In this document: piece by piece, positions 18,136 through 26,480 of the stretch
Layout: the number at the start of each line of letters is the position of its first letter
Position numbering within the stretch: position 1 is the first letter of the stretch
NCBI RefSeq assembly: GCF_002019635.1
Contig: NZ_KV917372.1
Span: 1,488,001 to 1,552,000 of the forward strand
Origin: Metabacillus halosaccharovorans
Lineage (GTDB): Bacteria; Bacillota; Bacilli; Bacillales; Bacillaceae
Length of the DNA: 64,000 nucleotides
Direction: 5' to 3'
Program-made: the position numbers and the translations under genes
Notes under the pieces: model-generated
Told to the model about the DNA's origin: nothing
What the model saw: the letters and a program-made list of their open reading frames with translations, nothing else
Databases searched by the model: none

Positions 18136-19557
18136 TTACCCTCGTACCATCAGTTCCTCAAACTGAAAGTATTCTTTTGCATTATGGTATGAAATTCCTT
18201 GAACAATTCGACGAAGTAACTCCTGATCATGTGGTACTTCACCACTTTCTACCCATTCTCCGATCAACATACAAACAAGTCGTCTAAAATATTCATGTCT
18301 TGTATAAGATAAAAAGCTTCTGGAATCTGTTAGCATACCAATAAACTGACTGAAAAGCCCTACATTGGCAAGCGCCTTCATTTGATCAAGCATTCCTTCC
18401 TTATGATCATTAAACCACCAGGCTGTACCAAATTGGATTTTCCCTTTAATTCCTCCGCCTTGGAAGCTTCCGATAATACTAGCAAGCACCTGATTATCTC
18501 TAGGATTCAAAGAATATAGAATGGTTTTAGGTAGTGCATCTTCCTTATCTAGTGCATCAAGCAGCTGAACTAACGGCTTAGCAATAAGATCATCATTCAT
18601 ACAGTCAAACCCTGTATCAGGACCTAATTTCTCCAGCATTCGGGTGTTATTATTTCGCAGGGCATTGATATGTAATTGCATAGCCCAACCTAAGCTTGCA
18701 TATTTTTTTCCAATGAAAACAAGTGTATATGATTTATATTTCATTTCTTCTTCAATTGTTACTTTTTCTCCTGATAGAGCCTTTGTAAAAATAGCCTTAA
18801 CTTCTTCTTTATCAGCATTCATAAACATTGCTGTGTCAATCGCATGGTCTGAAACTCTGCCGCCAAGTGAATGGAAGAACTCTATTCTCTCTTCCAATGC
18901 CGTTAAAAACTCATCATAACTTGTAATCTCTTTACCTGATACTTCCGACAACTTACTTACCCATCCACAATAGCTATCACGATTTATTTCCAATCCTTTG
19001 TCAGGACGGAAGCTTGGTAACACTTGAACATTAAAGTCTTTATCATCTCTTAGCTTTTGATGATATTCCAGGGTATCAGTCGGATCGTCTGTTGTACAAA
19101 TGACTTCAACATCTGATTTTTTTATTAATTCTCTAACAGAAAACTCTTTCTTATTTAATTGTTCATTTACTTTTTCCCATATCATTGGAGCTGTTTTTTC
19201 ATTTAATATTTCATAAATACCGAAGAATCGTTGAAGTTCTAAATGTGTCCAATTGTAAAGCGGGTTTCCAATTGTCATTGGTACTGTCTTTGCCCAAGCC
19301 AGGAATTTATCATAATCACTTGCTTGGCCAGTAACAAATTCCTCTTCAATTCCATTTGCTCTCATTGCTCTCCATTTATAGTGGTCGCCATATAGCCATG
19401 CTTCTGTTATGTTCGAAAACTTTTTATCTTCATAAATTTCCTGTGGACTAAGGTGACAGTGATAGTCAATAATCGGCAAGTCTTTTGCAAATTGATGATA
19501 TAGTTCTACTGCTACATCATTTGATAATAAAAAATTTTCTCCCATAAACGTACTCAA
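18136..19557 (-). CDS. uxaC: glucuronate/galacturonate isomerase UxaC
   Basis: This enzyme isomerises D-galacturonate to D-tagaturonate (or glucuronate to fructuronate), the entry step of the pathway. The 473 residues match the length of B. subtilis UxaC. Signatures include the metal-site segment IIDYHCHLSP, EAWLYGDHYKWRAMRANG, NPLYNWTHLELQRFFGI, CTTDDPTDTLEYH, GGRVSDHAIDT and MLTDSRSFLSYTRHEYFRR. A TTG start is favoured because GGGG lies nine bases upstream and the resulting N-terminus aligns with the known family start; longer frames add 14 residues. It heads the uxaC-exuR-uxaB-uxaA operon and is preceded by a clear promoter with an operator over the start region. Confidence 0.95.
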   Translation of the reverse strand: MSTFMGENFLLSNDVAVELYHQFAKDLPIIDYHCHLSPQEIYEDKKFSNITEAWLYGDHYKWRAMRANGIEEEFVTGQASDYDKFLAWAKTVPMTIGNPLYNWTHLELQRFFGIYEILNEKTAPMIWEKVNEQLNKKEFSVRELIKKSDVEVICTTDDPTDTLEYHQKLRDDKDFNVQVLPSFRPDKGLEINRDSYCGWVSKLSEVSGKEITSYDEFLTALEERIEFFHSLGGRVSDHAIDTAMFMNADKEEVKAIFTKALSGEKVTIEEEMKYKSYTLVFIGKKYASLGWAMQLHINALRNNNTRMLEKLGPDTGFDCMNDDLIAKPLVQLLDALDKEDALPKTILYSLNPRDNQVLASIIGSFQGGGIKGKIQFGTAWWFNDHKEGMLDQMKALANVGLFSQFIGMLTDSRSFLSYTRHEYFRRLVCMLIGEWVESGEVPHDQELLRRIVQGISYHNAKEYFQFEELMVRG

Positions 19558-19649
19558 TTGCTTCAGCCCCTTTGGTAACATTTTTGAAAACGTGAACATT
19601 TCCTTCTATACTAAATAATGAACCTATTAAAATGTATAGAACTCACCAA

Positions 19650-19666
19650 ATGCACACGTTAACATT
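19650..19666 (-). promoter_or_regulatory. probable ExuR operator at the uxaC promoter
   Basis: An exact 17-base copy of the site before uxaB (minus strand AATGTTAACGTGTGCAT). It begins about eight bases downstream of the -10 box, so a bound repressor would cover the transcription start. Confidence 0.75.
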
Positions 19667-19673
19667 TTAACTT

Positions 19674-19702
19674 ATTATAAATCATGCAGGAAAATACTTC
19701 AA
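19674..19702 (-). promoter_or_regulatory. sigma-A-type promoter of uxaC
   Basis: The minus strand has TTGAAG at 19702-19697, a 17-base spacer and a perfect TATAAT at 19679-19674. The -35 hexamer exactly fills the loop of a perfect 15-bp inverted repeat. Confidence 0.75.
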
Positions 19703-19717
19703 TATTTTCCTGCATGA
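19682..19717. repeat. perfect 15-bp inverted repeat around the uxaC -35 box
   Basis: TCATGCAGGAAAATA at 19682-19696 is repeated inverted at 19703-19717 with a 6-base centre CTTCAA. It is not followed by a T-run on the minus strand, and it lies upstream of rather than behind a gene, so a protein-binding role is as likely as an RNA hairpin. Confidence 0.7.
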
Positions 19718-19751
19718 CTATTTCCCTCTTTTTTATTAATCCGCTCTTGGG

Positions 19752-19859
19752 AATGTATCAATTTTTGGGTCGTAATCTATCAACTTTCGTAAAAAATCTA
19801 TCAAGTTCACTTAATAATCTCTCAACTTTCGCCAATAATCTATCATTTGACAAATTTCG
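19752..19859. repeat. short tandem repeat, about five 21-22-base units
   Basis: Units begin with AATSTATCAA or AATCTCTCAA and continue with variants of CTTTCGTAAAA; boundaries fall near 19752, 19774, 19795, 19816 and 19837. The copies are imperfect. The array lies in the gap between the first PL11 lyase and uxaC, upstream of the uxaC promoter. The open frame across it encodes only the repeat and was rejected as a gene. Confidence 0.65.
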
Positions 19860-19866
19860 ACCCTAA

Positions 19867-19903
19867 CAAAAGGGTCAAAGCACTAAACCTAATACTTTGA
19901 CCC
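19867..19903 (-). terminator. intrinsic terminator of the first PL11 lyase
   Basis: GGGTCAAAG (19872-19880) pairs with CTTTGACCC (19895-19903); on the minus strand it is followed by TTTTGTT. It begins seven bases after the lyase stop codon. Confidence 0.8.
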
Positions 19904-19909
19904 ACATTT

Positions 19910-22453
19910 TTATTTTAGATTTTCGATTAATGTTTCTGCCTGATTGATTAAAATAGACTTAGCTTTATCAGAGACATTCTTCTTTGAGTTTTTGGCATTT
20001 AACTCTTTGATAAACTTTTCTAAGAATGAAATGCCTCTCTTATTTGAACCTTTGTCAATATGATGCTGAGCCTGCACTAACGAATTTTCCAGCTTTCGTA
20101 CAAGTGAACCTCTGACCTCACCTTTTTCAACATACATATCCAGGGTATTTCTTAGTGCAGTTACTTCACCAGGCATATATAATTCAGGAGTTGGCACTTT
20201 ACTCCAATCTGTATCTGAAGCAAAATAGTAACTTGTATATGATGGCTGATTATAGCCTACATTTTGCCATGAAATCCCTGTCCGATATTGTGCATCATGC
20301 ATTAATGTGTAGAGCTTCCGATCTGTAACCTCAGAGCTTAAGTAAATACGTATAGCTTCACTGTCCTCCGTTCGGACAAGCAATTCTTCTCTCCAATCAC
20401 CGAAGATATCGGCAACTAAGGACGGATTCCCTTTTGTATGGTTATTTGTTCTAGTATTTTCAGCTGTTAGTACAGTTCCTTTTTTCCAGTCTTCTATTGT
20501 AGGTGTTGCATCAATTGCTCCGTTTACAATTTGAGTGGTCATATCAGTCGACCATTTAATATTCATATTTGTTCCTGGACCGGATGTATTGATTTTCGTT
20601 CCATTTGCTGTCCAAAGACCAACTGCCCAAGTTTCCAGTCCCTTGTGGTCAGGGTCAACATCACCTATCATGCCTCGACCGGTATCTTTTCCTGTATACC
20701 CGCCATAAATTACTTCACCTGTCGCAGCATCGCGAAGTGCATACCCATAAGGAGCATATGCGCCTCCTTCATGAACCATAAAGATTTCCAGCCCTTCCCG
20801 ATTTGGATCAATGTCCGCTACATGTAAGGCATCGCCATGTCCTAAACCTGCTGTTACACCCGGAGTTGCACTTTCCGGTGGCATCACATCACTGGAGCTG
20901 TATAATAATGAACCATCATGGTCGATTGTAGCAGATCCGTATATAACTTCCTGCTTGCCATCACCATCCACATCTGCTGTACTTAATGAATGTGCACCCT
21001 GAGTAGTAAGAGTCCCATACTCCTCACTCGTACCTAATCTTCCATGTGGTCCGTCATTGAACGGATTTGTCATTGGAGTCCAACCACTGTCAACATCCCA
21101 CTGTTCTCTTAAATGTTTTCCATCCCAGGTATAAGCAACCATTGTAGCTCTTGTATAATAGCCTCTTGAAAAAATAGCCGAAGGTTTTTGACCATCTAAA
21201 TATGCGACACCAGCTAAAAAGCGGTCAACTCGATTGCCTGGTTCGATTCTTGACATCGCATAATCTCCCCACATCAATCCATCGTCATGACGCTCATATT
21301 TATAGCGGATCGTTTCAAGTTCTTTTCCTGTTTCACCTTCAAATACTGATAAGTACTCAGGACCTTTTACAATAAATCCTTCAAAATCTCTTATATCGTT
21401 GCGGGAACTTCTGCTTGGGGCATATTCATCAATGAAATAATCTGCCAATGCTTCTGCATCCTCTGTTGATAGCGGATAATCATACTGTTTCTCTATTCCA
21501 AAGGATTCTTCAAGTGTTGCCGGCCAATTTCCATTTACAACTTCTTCATGTTTATGCCAGTTTTTAAACATATCTACTACATGGTTATAATAATCTTCAC
21601 TGCTCATCCGATAGTCATCTTGATTACTATAACCTGCTTTTTTGTCCTCTTTTAGCATGGTAATATATTTTTCGGACGTTACTTGTCCATTTTTATCATA
21701 GTTGATAACCTTTGTACCTGGAGCTGTCTTAAACATTAATTCACTTTTTCCGTCACCATCAAAGTCATACACTAAAAATTGTGTATAATGGGCACCGGAG
21801 CGTATATTTACTCCAAGATCAATTCTGTATAGTAGTGTGCCATCAAAAGTGTAACAGTCGATATACGTATTTCCTGTGTATCCTTTTTGAGAGACATCCT
21901 TTGAGTTGGATGGATCCCATTTGACAAAAAATTCATATTGTCCGTCACCATCGACATCACCGACACTCATATCATTGGCTCTATAAGAATATGCTTCACC
22001 ACTAGGAGTGACCCCGTCAGCAGGCTTTTTTAGTTTCAAATCATAATATGTATCTTTCCAAGGTGAAGCTTCACTGCTTTGGTCCACTTCTTTTCCGTCT
22101 TTAACAGCGGAAACATAGTACTTTGATGTTTCTGTCCCATTTTGATCCACGAAGTTTGTGCTGTCTTTAACTGTTCCAATCTTTTTACCGTCACGATAAA
22201 CATGGAAATTCACACCGGTTAATCCTGAATCAGAATATCCCGATACTTCGTTTGCGAGTAGCCTCCAGCTTAAAAAGACTCCTTCCGATGTGCTTGCCGC
22301 TACTAGACCTCTGTCAAGATATTCTAGTTGAACTGCATTCCCATGATTTGCTTTTGGCGGAGATGCTATGGCACTACTCTGGTAACCTGTCATTAATAGT
22401 GGAGCTGCAATTGATAAGGATAATAGTTTTTTTGTTAAAGAATGTTTTTTCAA
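19910..22453 (-). CDS. secreted rhamnogalacturonan lyase, PL11 family, with insertion and C-terminal FIMAH-like domain
   Basis: This enzyme cleaves rhamnogalacturonan I backbones by beta-elimination, leaving an unsaturated galacturonate end. It is 847 residues with a signal peptide (cleavage near AIA-SPP). The PL11 propeller shows repeated calcium-type motifs such as VGDVDGDGQYEFFVKWDPS, VYDFDGDGKSELM and TADVDGDGKQEVIYG, plus RSGAHYTQFL and DIFGDWREELLVRTED. Compared with the second lyase here it carries about 95 extra helical residues after FKTAPGTK and a longer loop (PPESATPGVTAG) before GHGDA, reminiscent of the exo-type YesX loop. The last 80 residues form a helical FIMAH-like domain. 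The TTG start has only a distant ribosome site. Confidence 0.88.
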   Translation of the reverse strand: MKKHSLTKKLLSLSIAAPLLMTGYQSSAIASPPKANHGNAVQLEYLDRGLVAASTSEGVFLSWRLLANEVSGYSDSGLTGVNFHVYRDGKKIGTVKDSTNFVDQNGTETSKYYVSAVKDGKEVDQSSEASPWKDTYYDLKLKKPADGVTPSGEAYSYRANDMSVGDVDGDGQYEFFVKWDPSNSKDVSQKGYTGNTYIDCYTFDGTLLYRIDLGVNIRSGAHYTQFLVYDFDGDGKSELMFKTAPGTKVINYDKNGQVTSEKYITMLKEDKKAGYSNQDDYRMSSEDYYNHVVDMFKNWHKHEEVVNGNWPATLEESFGIEKQYDYPLSTEDAEALADYFIDEYAPSRSSRNDIRDFEGFIVKGPEYLSVFEGETGKELETIRYKYERHDDGLMWGDYAMSRIEPGNRVDRFLAGVAYLDGQKPSAIFSRGYYTRATMVAYTWDGKHLREQWDVDSGWTPMTNPFNDGPHGRLGTSEEYGTLTTQGAHSLSTADVDGDGKQEVIYGSATIDHDGSLLYSSSDVMPPESATPGVTAGLGHGDALHVADIDPNREGLEIFMVHEGGAYAPYGYALRDAATGEVIYGGYTGKDTGRGMIGDVDPDHKGLETWAVGLWTANGTKINTSGPGTNMNIKWSTDMTTQIVNGAIDATPTIEDWKKGTVLTAENTRTNNHTKGNPSLVADIFGDWREELLVRTEDSEAIRIYLSSEVTDRKLYTLMHDAQYRTGISWQNVGYNQPSYTSYYFASDTDWSKVPTPELYMPGEVTALRNTLDMYVEKGEVRGSLVRKLENSLVQAQHHIDKGSNKRGISFLEKFIKELNAKNSKKNVSDKAKSILINQAETLIENLK

Positions 22454-22828
22454 GCTTCTTTCATCACCTTTCGCATTTTTATTCGGTAAAGAAAAAGTGT
22501 ACTGCGGCTTGAGGGGAACAATTAGTTCATGAATAACTAGATTTGATAGAATGATAATAGGCCATCTATTGCTTTAGGTAGCTTTTTCTCCTTATTACTC
22601 TATTAAAAGACTTATTAGAAAGCTCAGTACCTCCCTTTATTAGATTTAGTAGCACACTTATTTGTAAGCCTTTTCAAAATAGAAACTAATGCCCATTATA
22701 AGGAGTGAGTTAGTTAATGAACATATAAAAAACCGTTAATTTCCTCAGGATAACAGTGTTATTATAGATACTTAATAGAATGTTTTCGTATACTTTGTTG
22801 TTTTTGATGAAGTAACGTCAAAATTTAG

Positions 22829-22905
22829 TTCGTTCCATTGCGCTCCAGACACTCGCTTTTCTCACTTCCCGCAGGAGTCGAGTGTCTTCCGCTCCATTTC
22901 ACTAT
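22829..22905. repeat. intergenic repeat of a type common in Bacillus genomes
   Basis: The stretch is locally GC-richer than its surroundings and contains CGCTCCAGACACTCGC and, inverted, CGAGTGTCTTCCGCTCC around GCAGGAGT. I recognise this core from numerous noncoding copies in Bacillus-group chromosomes. It could form a hairpin. No transposase is associated. Confidence 0.6.
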
Positions 22906-22940
22906 AAGGGTTAAAAAGTATTCAGCCCTTTAATAAATAA

Positions 22941-22967
22941 GAGGGATAATATTTATCATTATCCCTC
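22941..22967 (-). terminator. intrinsic terminator of the second PL11 lyase
   Basis: GAGGGATAAT pairs perfectly with ATTATCCCTC across a 7-base loop 15 bases after the stop codon; a T-rich stretch (TTATTTATT) follows on the minus strand. Confidence 0.75.
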
Positions 22968-22982
22968 TCCAATTATCTTATT

Positions 22983-25900
22983 TTACTTAACTGTCAATTT
23001 ATCACTGCCAGTAAAGGTTAGACCTGATTCAAGGTAACCTGTTATGGATACTTCAATCTCACCTTTTATGTTATCAAGAGCCGCTATGATTTCCTGACGA
23101 TCTATCTTGATCGTTGCCTTTTTACCATTTCCATTTACTTGGCCGAATATTGTTTTCCCATTTACATGCAGTTTAACTACTTTTACGTTTTCTTTATTTT
23201 TTGAAGGAAGGTCGACTTTTATTGTAACTGAGTTTTTCCCACCTTTGCTTTTCACATTAAGAACTTCAGGGTTAATTTGAACCTCTACCTGTTCTACTTT
23301 CCCCGTATGAATAGACGGGAATGGTGCTGTGTCCATATCATGTCCTAAAAAGTAACTTGGATGTGGTGGTTGATTGTAACCAACATTCTGCCACGCTATC
23401 GCAACCCTGTATTGTGAATCGTGCATGAGAGTAGGTATGCGATGCTCTGTTACAGCTGTTGTAGTATAAACACGTAATGCACTGCTGTCGTTTAATCTCC
23501 AAATTGCTTCCTCTCTCCAATCTCCTAAAAGATCTGCTTGAAGGGCAGGAGTTCCTTTTGTCCAGTTATTAGACGTGACATCATTATCTGTCACTAGGTT
23601 GTCCAGGCTATTTGTTTCATGATTCCATTTATCGATTTTGGCAGCACCCAGACCGTATGTTGGACTGCCCTCTGTTTCATCAAAATCATGATCTAATAAT
23701 TCACGAAGTAAGTCTCCATCCCACCAAATTGCAAAGTTTGATGTCGGGATGTTTGTACTAATTTTTTCGCCTTTTGCCGTATACATTCCACCTGTTCGAT
23801 CATTCCAGGCTCCACCGATCGCCCAAGCTTCTGCACCAGGATAGCGAGGGTCCACGTCAGCTGATACACCTCTGCCTGTATCTTTTCCTGTTTTTACACC
23901 CCAGATGATTTCACCTGTCTCTCCATCACGGAATGATAACCCATAAGGTGAACTTGAATTTTCGTGTACTCCGAAAATCTCAAGTCCGGGTCTTGTTGGA
24001 TCTAAGTCACTGACATGTTGAGCATCACCATGTCCCCAGCCTGTTGTATGTAGACCGGTTCCATCGTGATCGATTGCAGCTGCACCATAGATAATTTCAT
24101 CCTTACCATCAAAGTCAACGTCAGCAATACTCATACTATGATTACCTTGTCCTCTGTAATCTTCATTCCCGGAGGTATTGCTATCAAAATTCCATAGTTT
24201 TGTCAGCTCACCGTTTTTAAAGGTATAGGCAGTTAATACAGCTCTTGTGTAATAACCGCGAGCCATAATTATGCTGGGTGTTTTTCCATCTAAATACGCA
24301 ACTCCTGCAAGAAAACGATCAACTCGGTTTCCGTACCCATCTCCCCAATCATTCACATTTCCTCTTGGTGGGTCATAGTCAGTTGTTGTCAATGCTTTTC
24401 CTGTTTCTCCATCAAAAACGGTTAAAAATTCAGAACCACTTAAGACATAACCACCTGAATTTCGGTAATCTGCATTAGGATCTCCAATGACAGTACCTTT
24501 CCCATCTTTTGTTCCATCAGCAGTTTTCATAACAACCTCAGATTTGCCATTTCCGTCAAAATCATATACCAGGAACTGAGTATAATGAGCACCAGCACGA
24601 ATGTTTTTGCCTAAGTCTAACCTCCATAAACGGGTACCATCCAATTCATACGCATCAATAAAAACATTTCCTGTATATCCGGCTTTTGAATTATCTTTTG
24701 AATTTGAAGGATCCCATTTTAAGACGATTTCATATTCCCCATCACCATCAAGATCACCAATGCTTGCATCATTGGCACTATATGTGTATTTAACACCATC
24801 AGGGGTTGTACCGCCTTCCGGCTTTTGAAGAGGAATGTCAAAGTATTGATTGCTTAAAACTTTAGCTTTGTCCGCTGTTGATTGTTCTTTACCATTTATA
24901 ACTTCACGGACTTCATATGTTGAGTTAACTGTTCCTTTTGAATCCACATAATTTGTACTTAATGTAATTGGCTTATGATTCACTTTCTTTCCATCACGAT
25001 AAAGGTTAAAGGCCGTATCCTCAGAATCACTACCTAGCAGGCGCCAGCTAATAAACACCCCTTCATCTACCTTTACAGCAACGAGATCCCGACCTAACTC
25101 TTCCATTTGCCGAACCATAGTATTGGCTATTGGTGTTTTAAGTGGTTTGGATCGTTCAGAAAATCCGCCTGCATTTACTGCACTAATTTTGTAATAATAG
25201 TTTGTTGTCGTAGCAACAGAATCACTAAATATTGGTTTCGTTGAAGTCCCTACCAAGGTATATGTACCATCCTCTGATTTTGAACGATAGATATAGTACA
25301 TTACTGCATCATTTATTGGTTTCCAACTTAGTTCAATTGAATCTTTACTTGCCTTTGAGAGAGCAAGCTGAGCAGGTGCACTCGGTGCATCGGTCTTTTC
25401 ATCATATACTCCAACTATGACTCCTTCGCTTGAGGTTGATTCAATATCAGCTTCATTCATTTGTGTAACGGTATATGTGTATGTATATCCCAGCTGTGCA
25501 GTCGAATCGATAAATTCTTCTTTTTCTGTCGTTCCAATTTTTGTTGCAGATTGTTCTCCTTCCAGCTTGCGGTATACATTATAGCTTTTTGCTCCATCAA
25601 TCGTAGCCCATTTCAAAGTAACACTTGATTCAGCTCCCAGCTCCTTATTCGTCACCTCCAATCCTTCAGGTGCGACCATTGGGATAATTTCTAAGGAATT
25701 AATTCGTCCGTTATCACCGATAGCAATATTCAGTTGACCGTCATCTACAGAAGTATTTGCACGAAGTTCTTCATAACTGGCTGCGCTAGATGAAATAGAG
25801 CCATATGATTTTCCCTCAATTGAGAAGCTAGTCCGATTAGAAGCAATCTGATCCCCTGATTTAATTCTAACTGCATAGTCCCCATTCGGAACATCTACAT

Positions 25901-26207
25901 TAAATTCATGACCAGCTGCAAGTGCGAAATCCCTTAACAAAGCATCAGGCTCACCTCGATCACGAAACCCAACTTCCGCACTGAACCCATACCCTTTTTC
26001 AGAACTATAAACAAGTGTATTAGCTACTTGGTTATATCCTTCGGCAACTGGACTTGTTGCTGATCCAAAATCAAATTTCAAGTTTTTTGTAACTTTTTCT
26101 TCAGCAGTAGCTGTTGGTGTCGCTAATGGTGCTAGTCCACTGAACATTGAAGTTATCAACACTGTACTAGTTAAGACTGAAAACTTTTTAGTAAAACCTT
26201 TCTTCAC
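22983..26207 (-). CDS. secreted modular rhamnogalacturonan lyase (CBM-like, two FN3, PL11)
   Basis: This is a large secreted lyase of about 1074 residues, predicted to act first on the polymer. After a signal peptide (cleavage near ATAEE) comes a beta-sandwich of roughly 150 residues starting FDFGSATSPVAEGY, like the carbohydrate-binding module found at the front of pectin lyases. Two fibronectin type III domains follow (about 180-270 and 275-365), then a PL11 catalytic domain (about 370-985) with IGDLDGDGEYEIVLKWDPS, IRAGAHYTQFLVYDFDGNG, GWGHGDAQHVSDLDP and LLGDWREEAIWR, and a C-terminal beta domain. The GTG start was preferred to an ATG two codons earlier because GGGAGG is eight bases upstream. 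The compact loop before GHGDA fits an endo-type YesW-like enzyme. Confidence 0.9.
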   Translation of the reverse strand: MKKGFTKKFSVLTSTVLITSMFSGLAPLATPTATAEEKVTKNLKFDFGSATSPVAEGYNQVANTLVYSSEKGYGFSAEVGFRDRGEPDALLRDFALAAGHEFNVDVPNGDYAVRIKSGDQIASNRTSFSIEGKSYGSISSSAASYEELRANTSVDDGQLNIAIGDNGRINSLEIIPMVAPEGLEVTNKELGAESSVTLKWATIDGAKSYNVYRKLEGEQSATKIGTTEKEEFIDSTAQLGYTYTYTVTQMNEADIESTSSEGVIVGVYDEKTDAPSAPAQLALSKASKDSIELSWKPINDAVMYYIYRSKSEDGTYTLVGTSTKPIFSDSVATTTNYYYKISAVNAGGFSERSKPLKTPIANTMVRQMEELGRDLVAVKVDEGVFISWRLLGSDSEDTAFNLYRDGKKVNHKPITLSTNYVDSKGTVNSTYEVREVINGKEQSTADKAKVLSNQYFDIPLQKPEGGTTPDGVKYTYSANDASIGDLDGDGEYEIVLKWDPSNSKDNSKAGYTGNVFIDAYELDGTRLWRLDLGKNIRAGAHYTQFLVYDFDGNGKSEVVMKTADGTKDGKGTVIGDPNADYRNSGGYVLSGSEFLTVFDGETGKALTTTDYDPPRGNVNDWGDGYGNRVDRFLAGVAYLDGKTPSIIMARGYYTRAVLTAYTFKNGELTKLWNFDSNTSGNEDYRGQGNHSMSIADVDFDGKDEIIYGAAAIDHDGTGLHTTGWGHGDAQHVSDLDPTRPGLEIFGVHENSSSPYGLSFRDGETGEIIWGVKTGKDTGRGVSADVDPRYPGAEAWAIGGAWNDRTGGMYTAKGEKISTNIPTSNFAIWWDGDLLRELLDHDFDETEGSPTYGLGAAKIDKWNHETNSLDNLVTDNDVTSNNWTKGTPALQADLLGDWREEAIWRLNDSSALRVYTTTAVTEHRIPTLMHDSQYRVAIAWQNVGYNQPPHPSYFLGHDMDTAPFPSIHTGKVEQVEVQINPEVLNVKSKGGKNSVTIKVDLPSKNKENVKVVKLHVNGKTIFGQVNGNGKKATIKIDRQEIIAALDNIKGEIEVSITGYLESGLTFTGSDKLTVK

Positions 26208-26297
26208 TAACATTACCTCCCAAATAGTAGTCCCCTAAAACCGTTTCCTGTTTATTTTCAACTTAATACTTTCAAACTCACCTCCGGACGCCCCGAA

Positions 26298-26312
26298 TGT
26301 AAACCCTTACAT
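26298..26312 (-). promoter_or_regulatory. cre-like site (GGG variant) upstream of the modular lyase
   Basis: The minus strand reads ATGTAAGGGTTTACA, one mismatch from cre (G for C at position 8), inside a 7-bp inverted repeat AATGTAA-N4-TTACATT at 26296-26313. The same ATGTAAGGGT core recurs before the ASRT gene. Confidence 0.5.
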
Positions 26313-26415
26313 TTTAAGCTATTAAAATAGAAATCTTTTTCATTTTAAAATAAGGAAGCGTAGAATAACATACAGATAACAGGTTTTAACGTATAAATAA
26401 CAGTGACATTCACAT

Positions 26416-26462
26416 AAAAAATCCCAAAACGAAAGTGTCTACTCAACCTTCGTTTCGGGATT
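26416..26462 (-). terminator. intrinsic terminator of yesZ
   Basis: AATCCCGAAACGAAG pairs with CTTTCGTTTTGGGAT (few wobbles) and six T residues follow on the minus strand, 19 bases after the yesZ stop codon. It ends the long yes-like operon. Confidence 0.85.
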
Positions 26463-26480
26463 CTATCGTTTTATACTTAG

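Larger units (their letters stand above)
22454..22982. other. long gap between the two PL11 genes
   Basis: This 529-base stretch holds no credible gene. It contains the promoter region of the first lyase, a Bacillus-type intergenic repeat (22829-22905) and the terminator of the second lyase (22941-22967). No cre-like site was recognised. Confidence 0.5.

Noticed and set aside
19752-19859. possible CRISPR array
   Set aside because: Units are contiguous without spacers and differ from each other; no cas genes are present.
19684-19866. 60-codon plus-strand frame with repeated NLSTF-like segments
   Set aside because: It merely translates the tandem DNA repeat and the hairpin, and lacks a ribosome site.
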